Source of the DNA: Sphingomonas sp. CFBP 13720
GTDB lineage: Bacteria; Pseudomonadota; Alphaproteobacteria; Sphingomonadales; Sphingomonadaceae
DNA length: 64,000 nucleotides
Direction of reading: 5' to 3'
Assembly (NCBI RefSeq): GCF_014842075.1
Contig: NZ_JACYVA010000001.1
Span: 890,278 to 954,277, forward strand
Position numbers and translations under genes: made by a program. Every line of letters begins with the position of its first letter. Positions within the stretch are counted from its first letter, which is position 1. The notes under the pieces were generated by a model. The model did no database searches. It was not told the origin of the DNA and worked only from the letters and a program-made list of their open reading frames with translations. Of this stretch, positions 57,675-64,000 are shown piece after piece.

Positions 57675-58199
57675 TCATCCAAAAGCCCATATCGCCATCA
57701 CCCGCCCCGGTGCGAAGGCGAACAGCCCGGGAATGACCATTGCGCCCAAGAACATGCTGGCCAATCGGCGACGATGCTGCGCGATCCGCCCTGCCCGTGC
57801 CGATTCGATCGCCTTCCACGCCATGATCAGCGTCGCGGGCACGAAGATATGGATCCACGAAAAGCCGCCATGGTTGATCTGCCGGATGAACAGCGCGGTG
57901 ATCGCGGTCGACCCCATCAGCGCCATCCAGATCCGCCCCAATATCCGGTGCCGGCCCCCGCCCTTGCGGGTCAGCAGGACATAGATGCCCAACGGGATCG
58001 CGGGCAGGACGCTCACCAGATGCAGCGTCACGGCGATTTCGCCCACGCCCGGCGCGGTAGGGGCCACCCCGATCGCCGCCCGCGACAAGGCGAGCAGGCT
58101 CAACAGGCCCAGTACGACGGCGCTGCCGATCATCGCGATGCGCAGCGGCGGGGTGAGATCGTTGGCAGTGGCGGTGGCATTGGCTGGCGCAGTCATCAT
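57675..58199 (-). CDS. DUF2306 membrane protein
   Basis: A 174-residue membrane protein with four predicted TM helices. The family pattern LHLVSVLPAIPLGIYVLLTRKG, here as LHLVSVLPAIPLGIY, is followed by HRILGRIWMALMG, FIRQINHGGFSWIHIFVP and HRRRLASMFLGAMVIPGLF. Function is unknown. The start at 58199 has GGGGAG 6 bp upstream. It ends beside the promoter of the small gene to its left. Confidence 0.85.
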   Translation of the reverse strand: MMTAPANATATANDLTPPLRIAMIGSAVVLGLLSLLALSRAAIGVAPTAPGVGEIAVTLHLVSVLPAIPLGIYVLLTRKGGGRHRILGRIWMALMGSTAITALFIRQINHGGFSWIHIFVPATLIMAWKAIESARAGRIAQHRRRLASMFLGAMVIPGLFAFAPGRVMAIWAFG

Positions 58200-58351
58200 C
58201 GGCTCCCCGGTGGTCGGTCGCCTTGTGCTTGCCGCACCGCCACGACCCGGCAAGCATCGCTGCGCGGATCGTGCCGCAGCGTGCGCGATTTGGCGCGAAC
58301 GCCCCTTCACGAAGCGTCAACGGGCACGCTATTCGGGTTGCGCGCCCCGCG

Positions 58352-59182
58352 ATGGAGACGATGCCACCGATGCCGAATGCCCGCTGCCTGTTGATCGACG
58401 TGGCGATCCTGTGCGGGATCGGCATGCTGTTGGCGGTGCTCGGCCCGTTCGGCAGCTTCGCCGCACCGTTCGCGCGACGAATGGTGTTCTGGGTCGGCGT
58501 CGTGGTCGCGGGCTATGCCTGCTACATGCCCGCGACGGTCGCCGCGTCGCGACTGGCCGATCGGCTCAACCTGCCGCGTATCGCGCTATGGGCCGGTGCC
58601 TGCCTGGTCGCGACCGTGCCGCTGACCGTGATCGTCTGGGCGGCGGAGGCCGTGTTCCGGCCGATCGCATTGCCCGACATGGCGGATGCGCTGGCTGCCT
58701 ATGGCAATATCCTCGTCCTCGGGTCGGCGGTCACCACCGTCTTCTGGTTCCGACGTGGTGGCCCCGTCCGCGGTTCGCCCGACGACGATATTCCCGCAGA
58801 CACTCCGTCCACCGACACCGCACCCGTCGCCCCCGCGCCGTTCCTCGACCGGCTGCCGCTGCATCTGGGCCGCGATCTGGTCGCGCTGGCGATGGAGGAT
58901 CACTATGTACGCGCGCATACCGCCGCCGGATCGACGCTGATCCTGATGCGGATGCGCGACGCCGTGGCGGAGCTGGAGGGGATCGACGGACGGCTGGTGC
59001 ATCGCAGCTGGTGGGTCGCGCGGGATCATGTGACGGGGGTGCTGCGCGACGGTCGCAACCTGCGCCTTTCCCTGTCCAACGGCATCACGGCACCGGTCGC
59101 GCGGGGACAGGCGGAACCGCTGCACGACGCCGGATGGCTGCAACGCAACGCGACGGTTCCTAAACGCGCCGCGATCGGGTAA
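58352..59182 (+). CDS. Membrane-anchored LytTR-domain regulator
   Basis: A 276-residue protein. Four TM helices (about 10-130) are joined by a Pro/Thr/Asp-rich linker to a C-terminal LytTR DNA-binding domain (ALAMEDHYVRAHTAAG, LEGIDGRLVHRSWWVARDHV, SLSNGITAPVARG). Such membrane-tethered LytTR proteins are common in sphingomonads and presumably respond to a membrane signal. ATGs at 58352, 58361 and 58370 are all possible; none has an ideal ribosome-binding site. crcB starts 13 bp downstream. Confidence 0.88.
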   Translation: METMPPMPNARCLLIDVAILCGIGMLLAVLGPFGSFAAPFARRMVFWVGVVVAGYACYMPATVAASRLADRLNLPRIALWAGACLVATVPLTVIVWAAEAVFRPIALPDMADALAAYGNILVLGSAVTTVFWFRRGGPVRGSPDDDIPADTPSTDTAPVAPAPFLDRLPLHLGRDLVALAMEDHYVRAHTAAGSTLILMRMRDAVAELEGIDGRLVHRSWWVARDHVTGVLRDGRNLRLSLSNGITAPVARGQAEPLHDAGWLQRNATVPKRAAIG

Positions 59183-59195
59183 CGGCGGGGCGATC

Positions 59196-59570
59196 ATGAA
59201 GCATCTTTTTCTAGTAATGGCCGGCGGCGCTATCGGCTCCGGCCTGCGCCACCTGTTCGGCCGTGCGGCACTGACCGTGTTCGGCCCCGGATTTCCATGG
59301 GGGACGCTGGGCGTCAACCTGATCGGGGGGCTGGCGATGGGACTGCTGGCCGGTGTCCTCGCGCGCGGTGGCGGGGGTGAGGCGACGCGCCTGCTGCTCG
59401 GCGTCGGGGTACTGGGCGGCTTTACCACCTTCTCGGCATTCTCGCTCGATACGGTGACGCTGATCGAACGCGGCCAGATGGTCGCGGCGCTCGGCTATGT
59501 CGCAGTGTCGATCGCCGGCGCGTTCGCCGCGCTGGCGATCGGCCTTCAACTGACACGGGGCACGGCATGA
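59196..59570 (+). CDS. crcB: Fluoride ion exporter CrcB (Fluc)
   Basis: A 124-residue four-TM protein with the family motifs GAIGSGLRHLFGR, PWGTLGVNLIGG and GGFTTFSAFSLDT. Dimeric Fluc channels export fluoride. No fluoride riboswitch is visible in the 13-bp gap upstream. It overlaps the pseudouridine synthase start (ATGA). Confidence 0.95.
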   Translation: MKHLFLVMAGGAIGSGLRHLFGRAALTVFGPGFPWGTLGVNLIGGLAMGLLAGVLARGGGGEATRLLLGVGVLGGFTTFSAFSLDTVTLIERGQMVAALGYVAVSIAGAFAALAIGLQLTRGTA

Positions 59571-60661
59571 GCGACAACGACGTCCGCCAGTTCACCGTCG
59601 GCCCCGACGACGACGGCATCCGCCTCGACCGCTGGTTCAAACGCCATCTGCCCGACGCCAGCTTCAACGTCGTGTCGCGCTGGGCGCGCACCGGCCAGTT
59701 GCGGGTCGATGGCGCGCGGGTCCAGCCCGGCGACCGCCTGGCCGCCGGTCAGACGCTGCGTGTGCCGCCGCCCGAATCGGCGGTGGTCGCGGCCCCCAAG
59801 CCAAAGGCCGAACGCGTGCCGCTGTCCCCAGACCAGATCGAACTGGCGCAGGAAATGGTGATCCACCGCGATGCGCAGGCGATCGTGCTGAACAAGCCGC
59901 CCGGCCTTGCGACGCAGGGCGGGACCAAGACGCACGACCATGTCGACGGGCTGCTCGACGCGCTGCAATTCGACGGCGAAAGCCGGCCCAAGCTGGTCCA
60001 CCGGCTCGACAAGGACACGTCGGGCGCGCTGCTGATCGCGCGCACGTCGCGTGCGGCGGCATTCTTCGCGAAGTCCTTTTCGGGGCGTACCGCGAAGAAA
60101 GTGTACTGGGCGCTGGTCGTCGGCGTGCCCGACATCACCGACGGCATGGTCGACCTGCCGCTGGCCAAGCAACCGGGCACCGGCGGCGAAAAGATGCATG
60201 TGGACGAGGAAGAGGGTCAGCCCGCCCGCTCGCGCTACCGCGTGATCGAACGCGCCGGCAACCGCGCGGCGTGGGTCGAACTGCAACCCTTTACCGGCCG
60301 CACGCACCAGTTGCGCGTGCACATGGCGGCGATCGGCCATCCGATCGTCGGCGACGGCAAATATGGCGGACAGGCCGCGTTCCTGACCGGCGGGGTTAGC
60401 CGCAAGATGCACCTGCACGCCCGCCGTATCCAGATCGATCATCCCGACGGCGGCAAGATCGACGTCACCGCCGACCTGCCGCCGCATTTCGCCGAAAGCA
60501 TCAAGCTGATGGGCTTTGACCTGTCGCTGGGCAATGCGATGATCGAGGACGGCCCGCCGCCGGTCACCCGTGCCGACCTGAAGGCCAAGGCGAAGGCGCA
60601 TGCCAAGTCGGTGCGCAAGGAACGCCGTGGCGAACGGCGGTCGCGCGGGAGCCGCGACTGA
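59567..60661 (+). CDS. rluC: RluA-family 23S rRNA pseudouridine synthase (RluC-like)
   Basis: A 364-residue enzyme: an N-terminal S4 RNA-binding domain (about 15-75, RLDRWFKRHLPDASFN), a catalytic domain with HRLDKDTSGALLIAR (Asp nucleophile), and GRTHQLRVHMAAIGHPIVGD. A 40-residue basic tail (KAKAKAHAKSVRKERRGE) follows the domain and may bind RNA. RluC modifies three uridines in 23S rRNA; the exact site is inferred. Confidence 0.93.
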   Translation: MSDNDVRQFTVGPDDDGIRLDRWFKRHLPDASFNVVSRWARTGQLRVDGARVQPGDRLAAGQTLRVPPPESAVVAAPKPKAERVPLSPDQIELAQEMVIHRDAQAIVLNKPPGLATQGGTKTHDHVDGLLDALQFDGESRPKLVHRLDKDTSGALLIARTSRAAAFFAKSFSGRTAKKVYWALVVGVPDITDGMVDLPLAKQPGTGGEKMHVDEEEGQPARSRYRVIERAGNRAAWVELQPFTGRTHQLRVHMAAIGHPIVGDGKYGGQAAFLTGGVSRKMHLHARRIQIDHPDGGKIDVTADLPPHFAESIKLMGFDLSLGNAMIEDGPPPVTRADLKAKAKAHAKSVRKERRGERRSRGSRD

Positions 60662-61275
60662 TGCATCCCGACCCGGCCTTTCGCTGGGACGAGGCGCAGG
60701 CGCGGGCATTCGTGGCGGCCGAGGGGTTCGGCGCGCTGTTCGCCACCACGCCCGACGGCCCGCGCGTCGCGCATGTCCCGGTAGTGGCCAGCGCGTACGG
60801 GGGTCTGCGCTTTCACATCGCGCGCGCAAATGCGCTGACCGCGCATCTGGTGGGTGCGACCGCGCTGTTCGTCGTGCAAGGGCCGCACGCCTATATCAGC
60901 CCGCAATGGTATGCCGACGGGCCGGATCAGGTGCCGACGTGGAATTACGTCGCGGTCGAGGTGGAAGGTATCGTCCACCCGATCGATCGCGCCGCCTTGC
61001 GCGAACAGATCGACTCGCTGGCACTGGCCTATGAACCCGAACCGCAATGGTCGGTCGACGCGATGGACCCCATCAAGGCGGAAGCGATGTTCGACGCCAT
61101 CGTCGGCTTCGAACTGGTGCCCACCGCGTGGCGCGGCACCGCGAAACTGGGCCAGAACAAGTCGCCGGCGATCCGCGAGCGTGTCGCGGCGGCGTTGGGC
61201 GATCATCCGCTCCTACGATCCGGCATCGGCGCCACGCCCCCCGCCCCGGCGCAACCGTCGCGGCCGCCGGCATGA
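60661..61275 (+). CDS. FMN-binding PaiB-like regulator
   Basis: A 204-residue PaiB-family protein: MHPDPAFRWDEAQARAFV, HVPVVASAYGGLRFHIARAN, PHAYISPQWYADGPDQVPTW, WRGTAKLGQNKS. The family is annotated as FMN-binding negative transcriptional regulators after Bacillus PaiB. It overlaps the preceding stop by one base (TGATG). Confidence 0.9.
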   Translation: MHPDPAFRWDEAQARAFVAAEGFGALFATTPDGPRVAHVPVVASAYGGLRFHIARANALTAHLVGATALFVVQGPHAYISPQWYADGPDQVPTWNYVAVEVEGIVHPIDRAALREQIDSLALAYEPEPQWSVDAMDPIKAEAMFDAIVGFELVPTAWRGTAKLGQNKSPAIRERVAAALGDHPLLRSGIGATPPAPAQPSRPPA

Positions 61276-61931
61276 TCCGGCTTGCCGTGTTCGATTGCGA
61301 CGGGACGCTGGCCGATGGGCAGGCGAATATCTGTCAGGCGATGGCGCTGGCATTCGCCGACGCCGCCCTGCCCGCGCCCGATCCGCGCGCGGTGCGCCGG
61401 ATCGTCGGGCTGAGCCTGCCGCAGGCGGTGGCGCGGCTGGTGCCGGACAGCGACCTCGCGCTGCACGATGCGGTCGCGGATGGTTACAAACGTCACTTCC
61501 GCGCGATGCGCACCAATGGCGGGCTGGTCGACGAACCGCTGTTTCCCGGTATCGCCGACACGTTGACGGCATTGCTGGATCGCGGCTGGCGGCTCGGCGT
61601 CGCCACCGGCAAGTCCGATCGCGGCCTCGCGCTGCTGCTGGCGCATCACGACATCGCCCGTCATTTCGTCACGCTCCAGACCGCCGACCGCCACCCGTCC
61701 AAACCGCACCCGGCGATGCTGCATGCGGCGATGGCGGAGGCCGGCGCGGAGGCGCAGGCGACGGTGATGATCGGCGACACCAGTTTCGACATGGTGATGG
61801 CGACCGCCGCCGGGGTGCGCGCGATCGGGGTGGCATGGGGCTATCATCCGCCCGCCGAACTAGCCGCCGCCGGGGCCGATGCGCTGTGCGACGATGCCGC
61901 CGACCTTCCCGCCCTGCTGGACCTGCCATGA
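61272..61931 (+). CDS. HAD-superfamily phosphatase (Gph-like)
   Basis: A 219-residue HAD-IA hydrolase: motif I VFDCDGTLADGQ, motif II GVATGKSDRG, and motif III/IV KPHPAMLHAAM with MIGDTSFDMVMATAAG. Similar to phosphoglycolate phosphatases. The start at 61272 overlaps the PaiB-like stop by four bases. Confidence 0.92.
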   Translation: MIRLAVFDCDGTLADGQANICQAMALAFADAALPAPDPRAVRRIVGLSLPQAVARLVPDSDLALHDAVADGYKRHFRAMRTNGGLVDEPLFPGIADTLTALLDRGWRLGVATGKSDRGLALLLAHHDIARHFVTLQTADRHPSKPHPAMLHAAMAEAGAEAQATVMIGDTSFDMVMATAAGVRAIGVAWGYHPPAELAAAGADALCDDAADLPALLDLP

Positions 61932-62137
61932 CCCCTGACGACACCGTCCGCCTGCGCTGGTTCGCGCTCGTCGCGATCCGCATCGTCACCGCGTTCGGCG
62001 CGGTGTTCGGTCTGGTGCTGATGGCACGCGCCACCGCGACGCCGATGCGCGTTCTGGGCGCGGCGATCATCCTGTCCGCTCTCTATGTCATGGCGGTCGT
62101 GCCACGATCGCTGGCGCATCGCTGGCGCAGTCGATGA
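61928..62137 (+). CDS. Small two-helix membrane protein
   Basis: A 69-residue protein with two predicted TM segments (LVAIRIVTAFGAVFGLVLM and GAAIILSALYVMAVVP) and positive termini. It lies between the HAD phosphatase and atp12 with ATGA overlaps on both sides. That strongly supports translation despite the small size and lack of a known family. Confidence 0.8.
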   Translation: MTPDDTVRLRWFALVAIRIVTAFGAVFGLVLMARATATPMRVLGAAIILSALYVMAVVPRSLAHRWRSR

Positions 62138-62811
62138 AGCGTTTTTGGACCGATGTCGCGGTGACGGCGGACGGCGGCATCGCGCTGGACGGTCGCCCGG
62201 TGCGGACGCCAGGACGCCTGCCGCTGGTCGTTCCGTTCGCGCCGCTGGCCGACGCGATCGCCGACGAATGGCGCGCGGTCGGCGATACGATCGACCCGCG
62301 GACGATGCCGCTCACCGGCCTCGCCAATGCCGCGATCGAACGGGTCGCCGCCGATCCCGCCGCTTTCGCCGCCGGACTGGCGGTCTATGGCGGCAGCGAT
62401 CTGCTCTGCTACCGCGCCGACAGCGACCCGCTGGCAGCGTTGCAGGCGACCCGCTGGGACCCCGTTCTCGACTGGGCACGCACGCGCTACGATACCGACT
62501 TCGTCCTGACCTCCGGGGTCATGCCGGTCGAACAGCCGCCGCGTACGCTCGCCCGGCTGCGCGAGGCAGTGATGGCGCTATCGCCTTGGGATTTCGCCCC
62601 ATTGTCGCCGATCGTCGGTATTACCGGATCACTGATCCTCGGTCTGGCACTGGTCGAACGCGCGATCGATGCCGACACGGCGTGGACGGCGGCGCATGTC
62701 GACGAGGACTGGCAGATCGAACAATGGGGCGAGGACGAACTGGCGATCGAGACGCGCCAGGCACGCGAGGCAGACTATCGCGCCGCCATCCGCTTCCTGA
62801 CCCTTCGATAG
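62134..62811 (+). CDS. ATP12-family F1-ATPase assembly chaperone
   Basis: A 225-residue ATP12-family protein: MKRFWTDVAVTADGGIALDG, ADEWRAVGDTIDPRTMPLTG, DLLCYRAD, and AHVDEDWQIEQWGED. ATP12 binds the F1 alpha subunit during assembly and is characteristic of alphaproteobacteria and mitochondria. It is the last gene of the operon. Confidence 0.94.
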   Translation: MKRFWTDVAVTADGGIALDGRPVRTPGRLPLVVPFAPLADAIADEWRAVGDTIDPRTMPLTGLANAAIERVAADPAAFAAGLAVYGGSDLLCYRADSDPLAALQATRWDPVLDWARTRYDTDFVLTSGVMPVEQPPRTLARLREAVMALSPWDFAPLSPIVGITGSLILGLALVERAIDADTAWTAAHVDEDWQIEQWGEDELAIETRQAREADYRAAIRFLTLR

Positions 62812-62889
62812 AACCGTTAGCCTAAGACAAGCGTGATGCTGTAAGGCTTGACCGCTTATCCTGAGTGCCATCGAGCTTGTCGAAATGGC

Positions 62890-62920
62890 GTATCGAAGGA
62901 CCGCCACGACGCTTCGATAC
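62890..62920. repeat. REP-like palindrome in the region after atp12
   Basis: GTATCGAAG and CTTCGATAC form perfect 9-bp arms around a 13-bp loop; the core matches the repeat at 48775, and the tail TTCGCTCAGTCGCT recurs at about 62992. The remaining sequence between 62812 and 63298 holds no gene, only these repeats and the hairpins listed next. Confidence 0.75.
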
Positions 62921-63183
62921 TCACCGGATGACTCATGCGCCGTATGGGTCAGGATCGTACGCGGGACGACGCGACTCGATCATCCTTCTGCTTCGCTCAG
63001 TCGCTGCCCAGCGCAAACGGCGATTCCTGAACGCATCATGCCATCAACCTGTCGGAAAAACTTACACTGCGCGGACGGCGCCGATACCGTTAACCATCGT
63101 CCGGCAGCGAAACCGCCGATCCGGCACATTGGCACATGCCCTGCATCCTGTTACCACGTACTCCGATGCGTTCGCGCTTCAAC

Positions 63184-63211
63184 GGGCGGACCGGTTTCGA
63201 TCGGTCCGCCC
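63184..63211. terminator. Strong hairpin downstream of grxD
   Basis: GGGCGGACCG and CGGTCCGCCC form a perfect 10-bp stem with an 8-nt loop. Lacking a T-tract, it may be a secondary terminator or transcript-end stabiliser. Confidence 0.5.
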
Positions 63212-63242
63212 ACCCGGCGTTTCCACCGCCGCCACCATGCAA

Positions 63243-63274
63243 AAGCCCGACGGCGCTGTCGCACCGCCGGGCTT
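63243..63274 (-). terminator. Terminator of the DUF1476-bolA-grxD operon
   Basis: AAGCCCGACGG pairs with CCGCCGGGCTT (one mismatch) 24 bp after the grxD stop; leftward transcripts end in a short T-run opposite AAAAG. Confidence 0.75.
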
Positions 63275-63298
63275 CCGGTTCGTCAGAATAGTGAACGA

Positions 63299-63625
63299 TC
63301 AGGCGGCTGCGGGCTTGCCCAGCAACTCGGCCAACTCGCCGCTCTCGTACATTTCCATCATGATGTCCGATCCGCCGACGAACTCGCCGCCGACATAGAG
63401 CTGCGGAATGGTCGGCCAGTCCGAATAGGCCTTGATGCCCTGTCGGATGCCTTGATCCTGCAACACGTCGACGCTTTCGAATTCGGTGTTCAGGTGGTTC
63501 AGGATCGCCACCGCCCGGCTGGAAAAGCCGCACTGCGGGAACAGCGGGCTGCCCTTCATGAACAGCACCACCGCATTGTTCTTCACCACCGCGTCGATGC
63601 GGGCATTGCTATCGTCGGTCATCAT
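63299..63625 (-). CDS. grxD: Monothiol glutaredoxin (Grx4/GrxD type)
   Basis: A 108-residue glutaredoxin with the monothiol active site CGFS ([14 protein letters not shown]), the GSH-binding WPTIPQLYV and [15 protein letters not shown]. It carries or delivers 2Fe-2S clusters with BolA. The start at 63625 has AGAGG 5 bp upstream; the ATG at 63655 overlaps the bolA stop but adds ten residues not typical of the family. Confidence 0.94.
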   Translation of the reverse strand: MMTDDSNARIDAVVKNNAVVLFMKGSPLFPQCGFSSRAVAILNHLNTEFESVDVLQDQGIRQGIKAYSDWPTIPQLYVGGEFVGGSDIMMEMYESGELAELLGKPAAA

Positions 63626-63651
63626 ATCGTCCTCTTGCCCGGCCATGCCGG

Positions 63652-63897
63652 TCATCCGTTTCCCGCCACCGGCACTCCGGTGGTCAGTTGCAGTGCGTGG
63701 AGCACGCCACCCATCCGGTCGCCCAACGCGGCATAGACCGCGCGTTGCTGCGCGATGCGCGGCTTGCCCCGAAAACTTTCCGACACGACCCGTGCCGCAT
63801 AATGGTCCCCGTCCCCGGCCAGGTCGGTGATCTCGACCGTCGCATCGGGAATGGCGGCGACGATCAACGCTTCGATTTCGGTTGCGGCCATCGGCAT
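63652..63897 (-). CDS. BolA-family protein
   Basis: An 81-residue BolA/IbaG-like protein: [29 protein letters not shown], recognised here by [11 protein letters not shown] and [12 protein letters not shown], then HALQLTTG. BolA proteins bind monothiol glutaredoxins and Fe-S clusters. ATGs at 63897 and 63891 are both possible. It lies directly upstream of grxD, as in most alphaproteobacteria. Confidence 0.93.
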   Translation of the reverse strand: MPMAATEIEALIVAAIPDATVEITDLAGDGDHYAARVVSESFRGKPRIAQQRAVYAALGDRMGGVLHALQLTTGVPVAGNG

Positions 63898-63900
63898 GGG

Positions 63901-64000
63901 TTACATGCTTTCCAGCAACTGACGACGTGCCTCGACCCCGGCATCCTTCATCGCGACGCGAACCTCCGCTTCGTCGAACGTCACGTTGGCGGCCGTCAGG
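63901..64000 (-). CDS. DUF1476 protein (ATPase inhibitor zeta-like), C-terminus only
   Basis: Only the last 32 residues are in the window ([20 protein letters not shown], ending RRQLLESM). They match in style the C-terminal helix of DUF1476 proteins, which include the F1-ATPase zeta inhibitor of alphaproteobacteria. The position just before bolA-grxD supports this. Its stop is 3 bp from the bolA start at 63897. Confidence 0.7.
   Translation of the reverse strand, partial: LTAANVTFDEAEVRVAMKDAGVEARRQLLESM

Noticed and set aside
59183..59195. Fluoride riboswitch before crcB
   Set aside because: Only 13 bp separate crcB from the upstream gene, too short for the aptamer, and no matching fold was seen further upstream.

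Overview
The window looks like a chromosomal segment of a Sphingomonadales alphaproteobacterium, most likely Sphingomonas or a close relative. The evidence is high G+C content, a CcrM-type GANTC methyltransferase, an ATP12-family chaperone, a yajC-secD-secF-Mth938 cluster, a DUF1476-BolA-monothiol glutaredoxin cluster, at least one promoter matching the alphaproteobacterial EcfG general-stress consensus, and sphingomonad-style palindromic intergenic repeats. No phage, insertion sequence, CRISPR array or ribosomal RNA operon was seen. Coding is dense, and neighbouring genes very often overlap by four bases (ATGA).

Layout. 1-8.2 kb: an OmpR-type two-component system facing a secreted OB-fold-like protein, then a patatin/3-hydroxybutyrate dehydrogenase pair, a zinc peptidase-Gre-YaiI operon and a very disordered DUF2171 protein. 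8.46 kb: tRNA-Ala. 8.7-21.0 kb: one long leftward chemotaxis operon (STAS, CheY, CheA, CheW, MCP, CheW, MCP, OprB-like porin, CheR, CheB, and a divergent receptor-like protein). It holds a recently homogenised MCP duplication, and its cheR is interrupted by an in-frame TAG. 21.3-33.7 kb: succinate-semialdehyde dehydrogenase, three c-di-GMP/GAF signalling genes, an FAD protein, serine acetyltransferase, a PhnD-like/desaturase pair, an M20 amidohydrolase and small envelope or stress proteins. 33.8-41.3 kb: Bax-inhibitor-like protein, ThpR, OsmC, a glycosyltransferase followed by a decayed tandem copy of its 3' end, then Mth938-SecF-SecD-YajC.

41.5-57.0 kb: tRNA-Pro, folP and ccrM behind an extraordinary cluster of GANTC sites, rnhB, a thiD-VOC fusion, glmM, a DAACS symporter, palindromic repeats, gor-pgi, a small repeat-bounded GIY-YIG element also broken by a TAG, lepB-rnc, a PAP2 phosphatase, tRNA-Arg and dapB-nth. 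57.3-62.8 kb: a conserved small protein with a well-formed promoter very close to its start, a DUF2306 membrane protein, a membrane-anchored LytTR regulator, and a tightly overlapping operon crcB-rluC-paiB-gph-small membrane protein-atp12. 62.8-64.0 kb: repeats and hairpins, then grxD, bolA and the end of a DUF1476 gene.

The points most worth a second look are the two independent TAG-for-Trp interruptions, the GIY-YIG element between perfect 28-bp inverted repeats, the GANTC cluster in front of ccrM, the divergent receptor-like protein and porin inside the chemotaxis operon, and the ThiD-VOC fusion. Everything here comes from reading sequence; no database search was possible.
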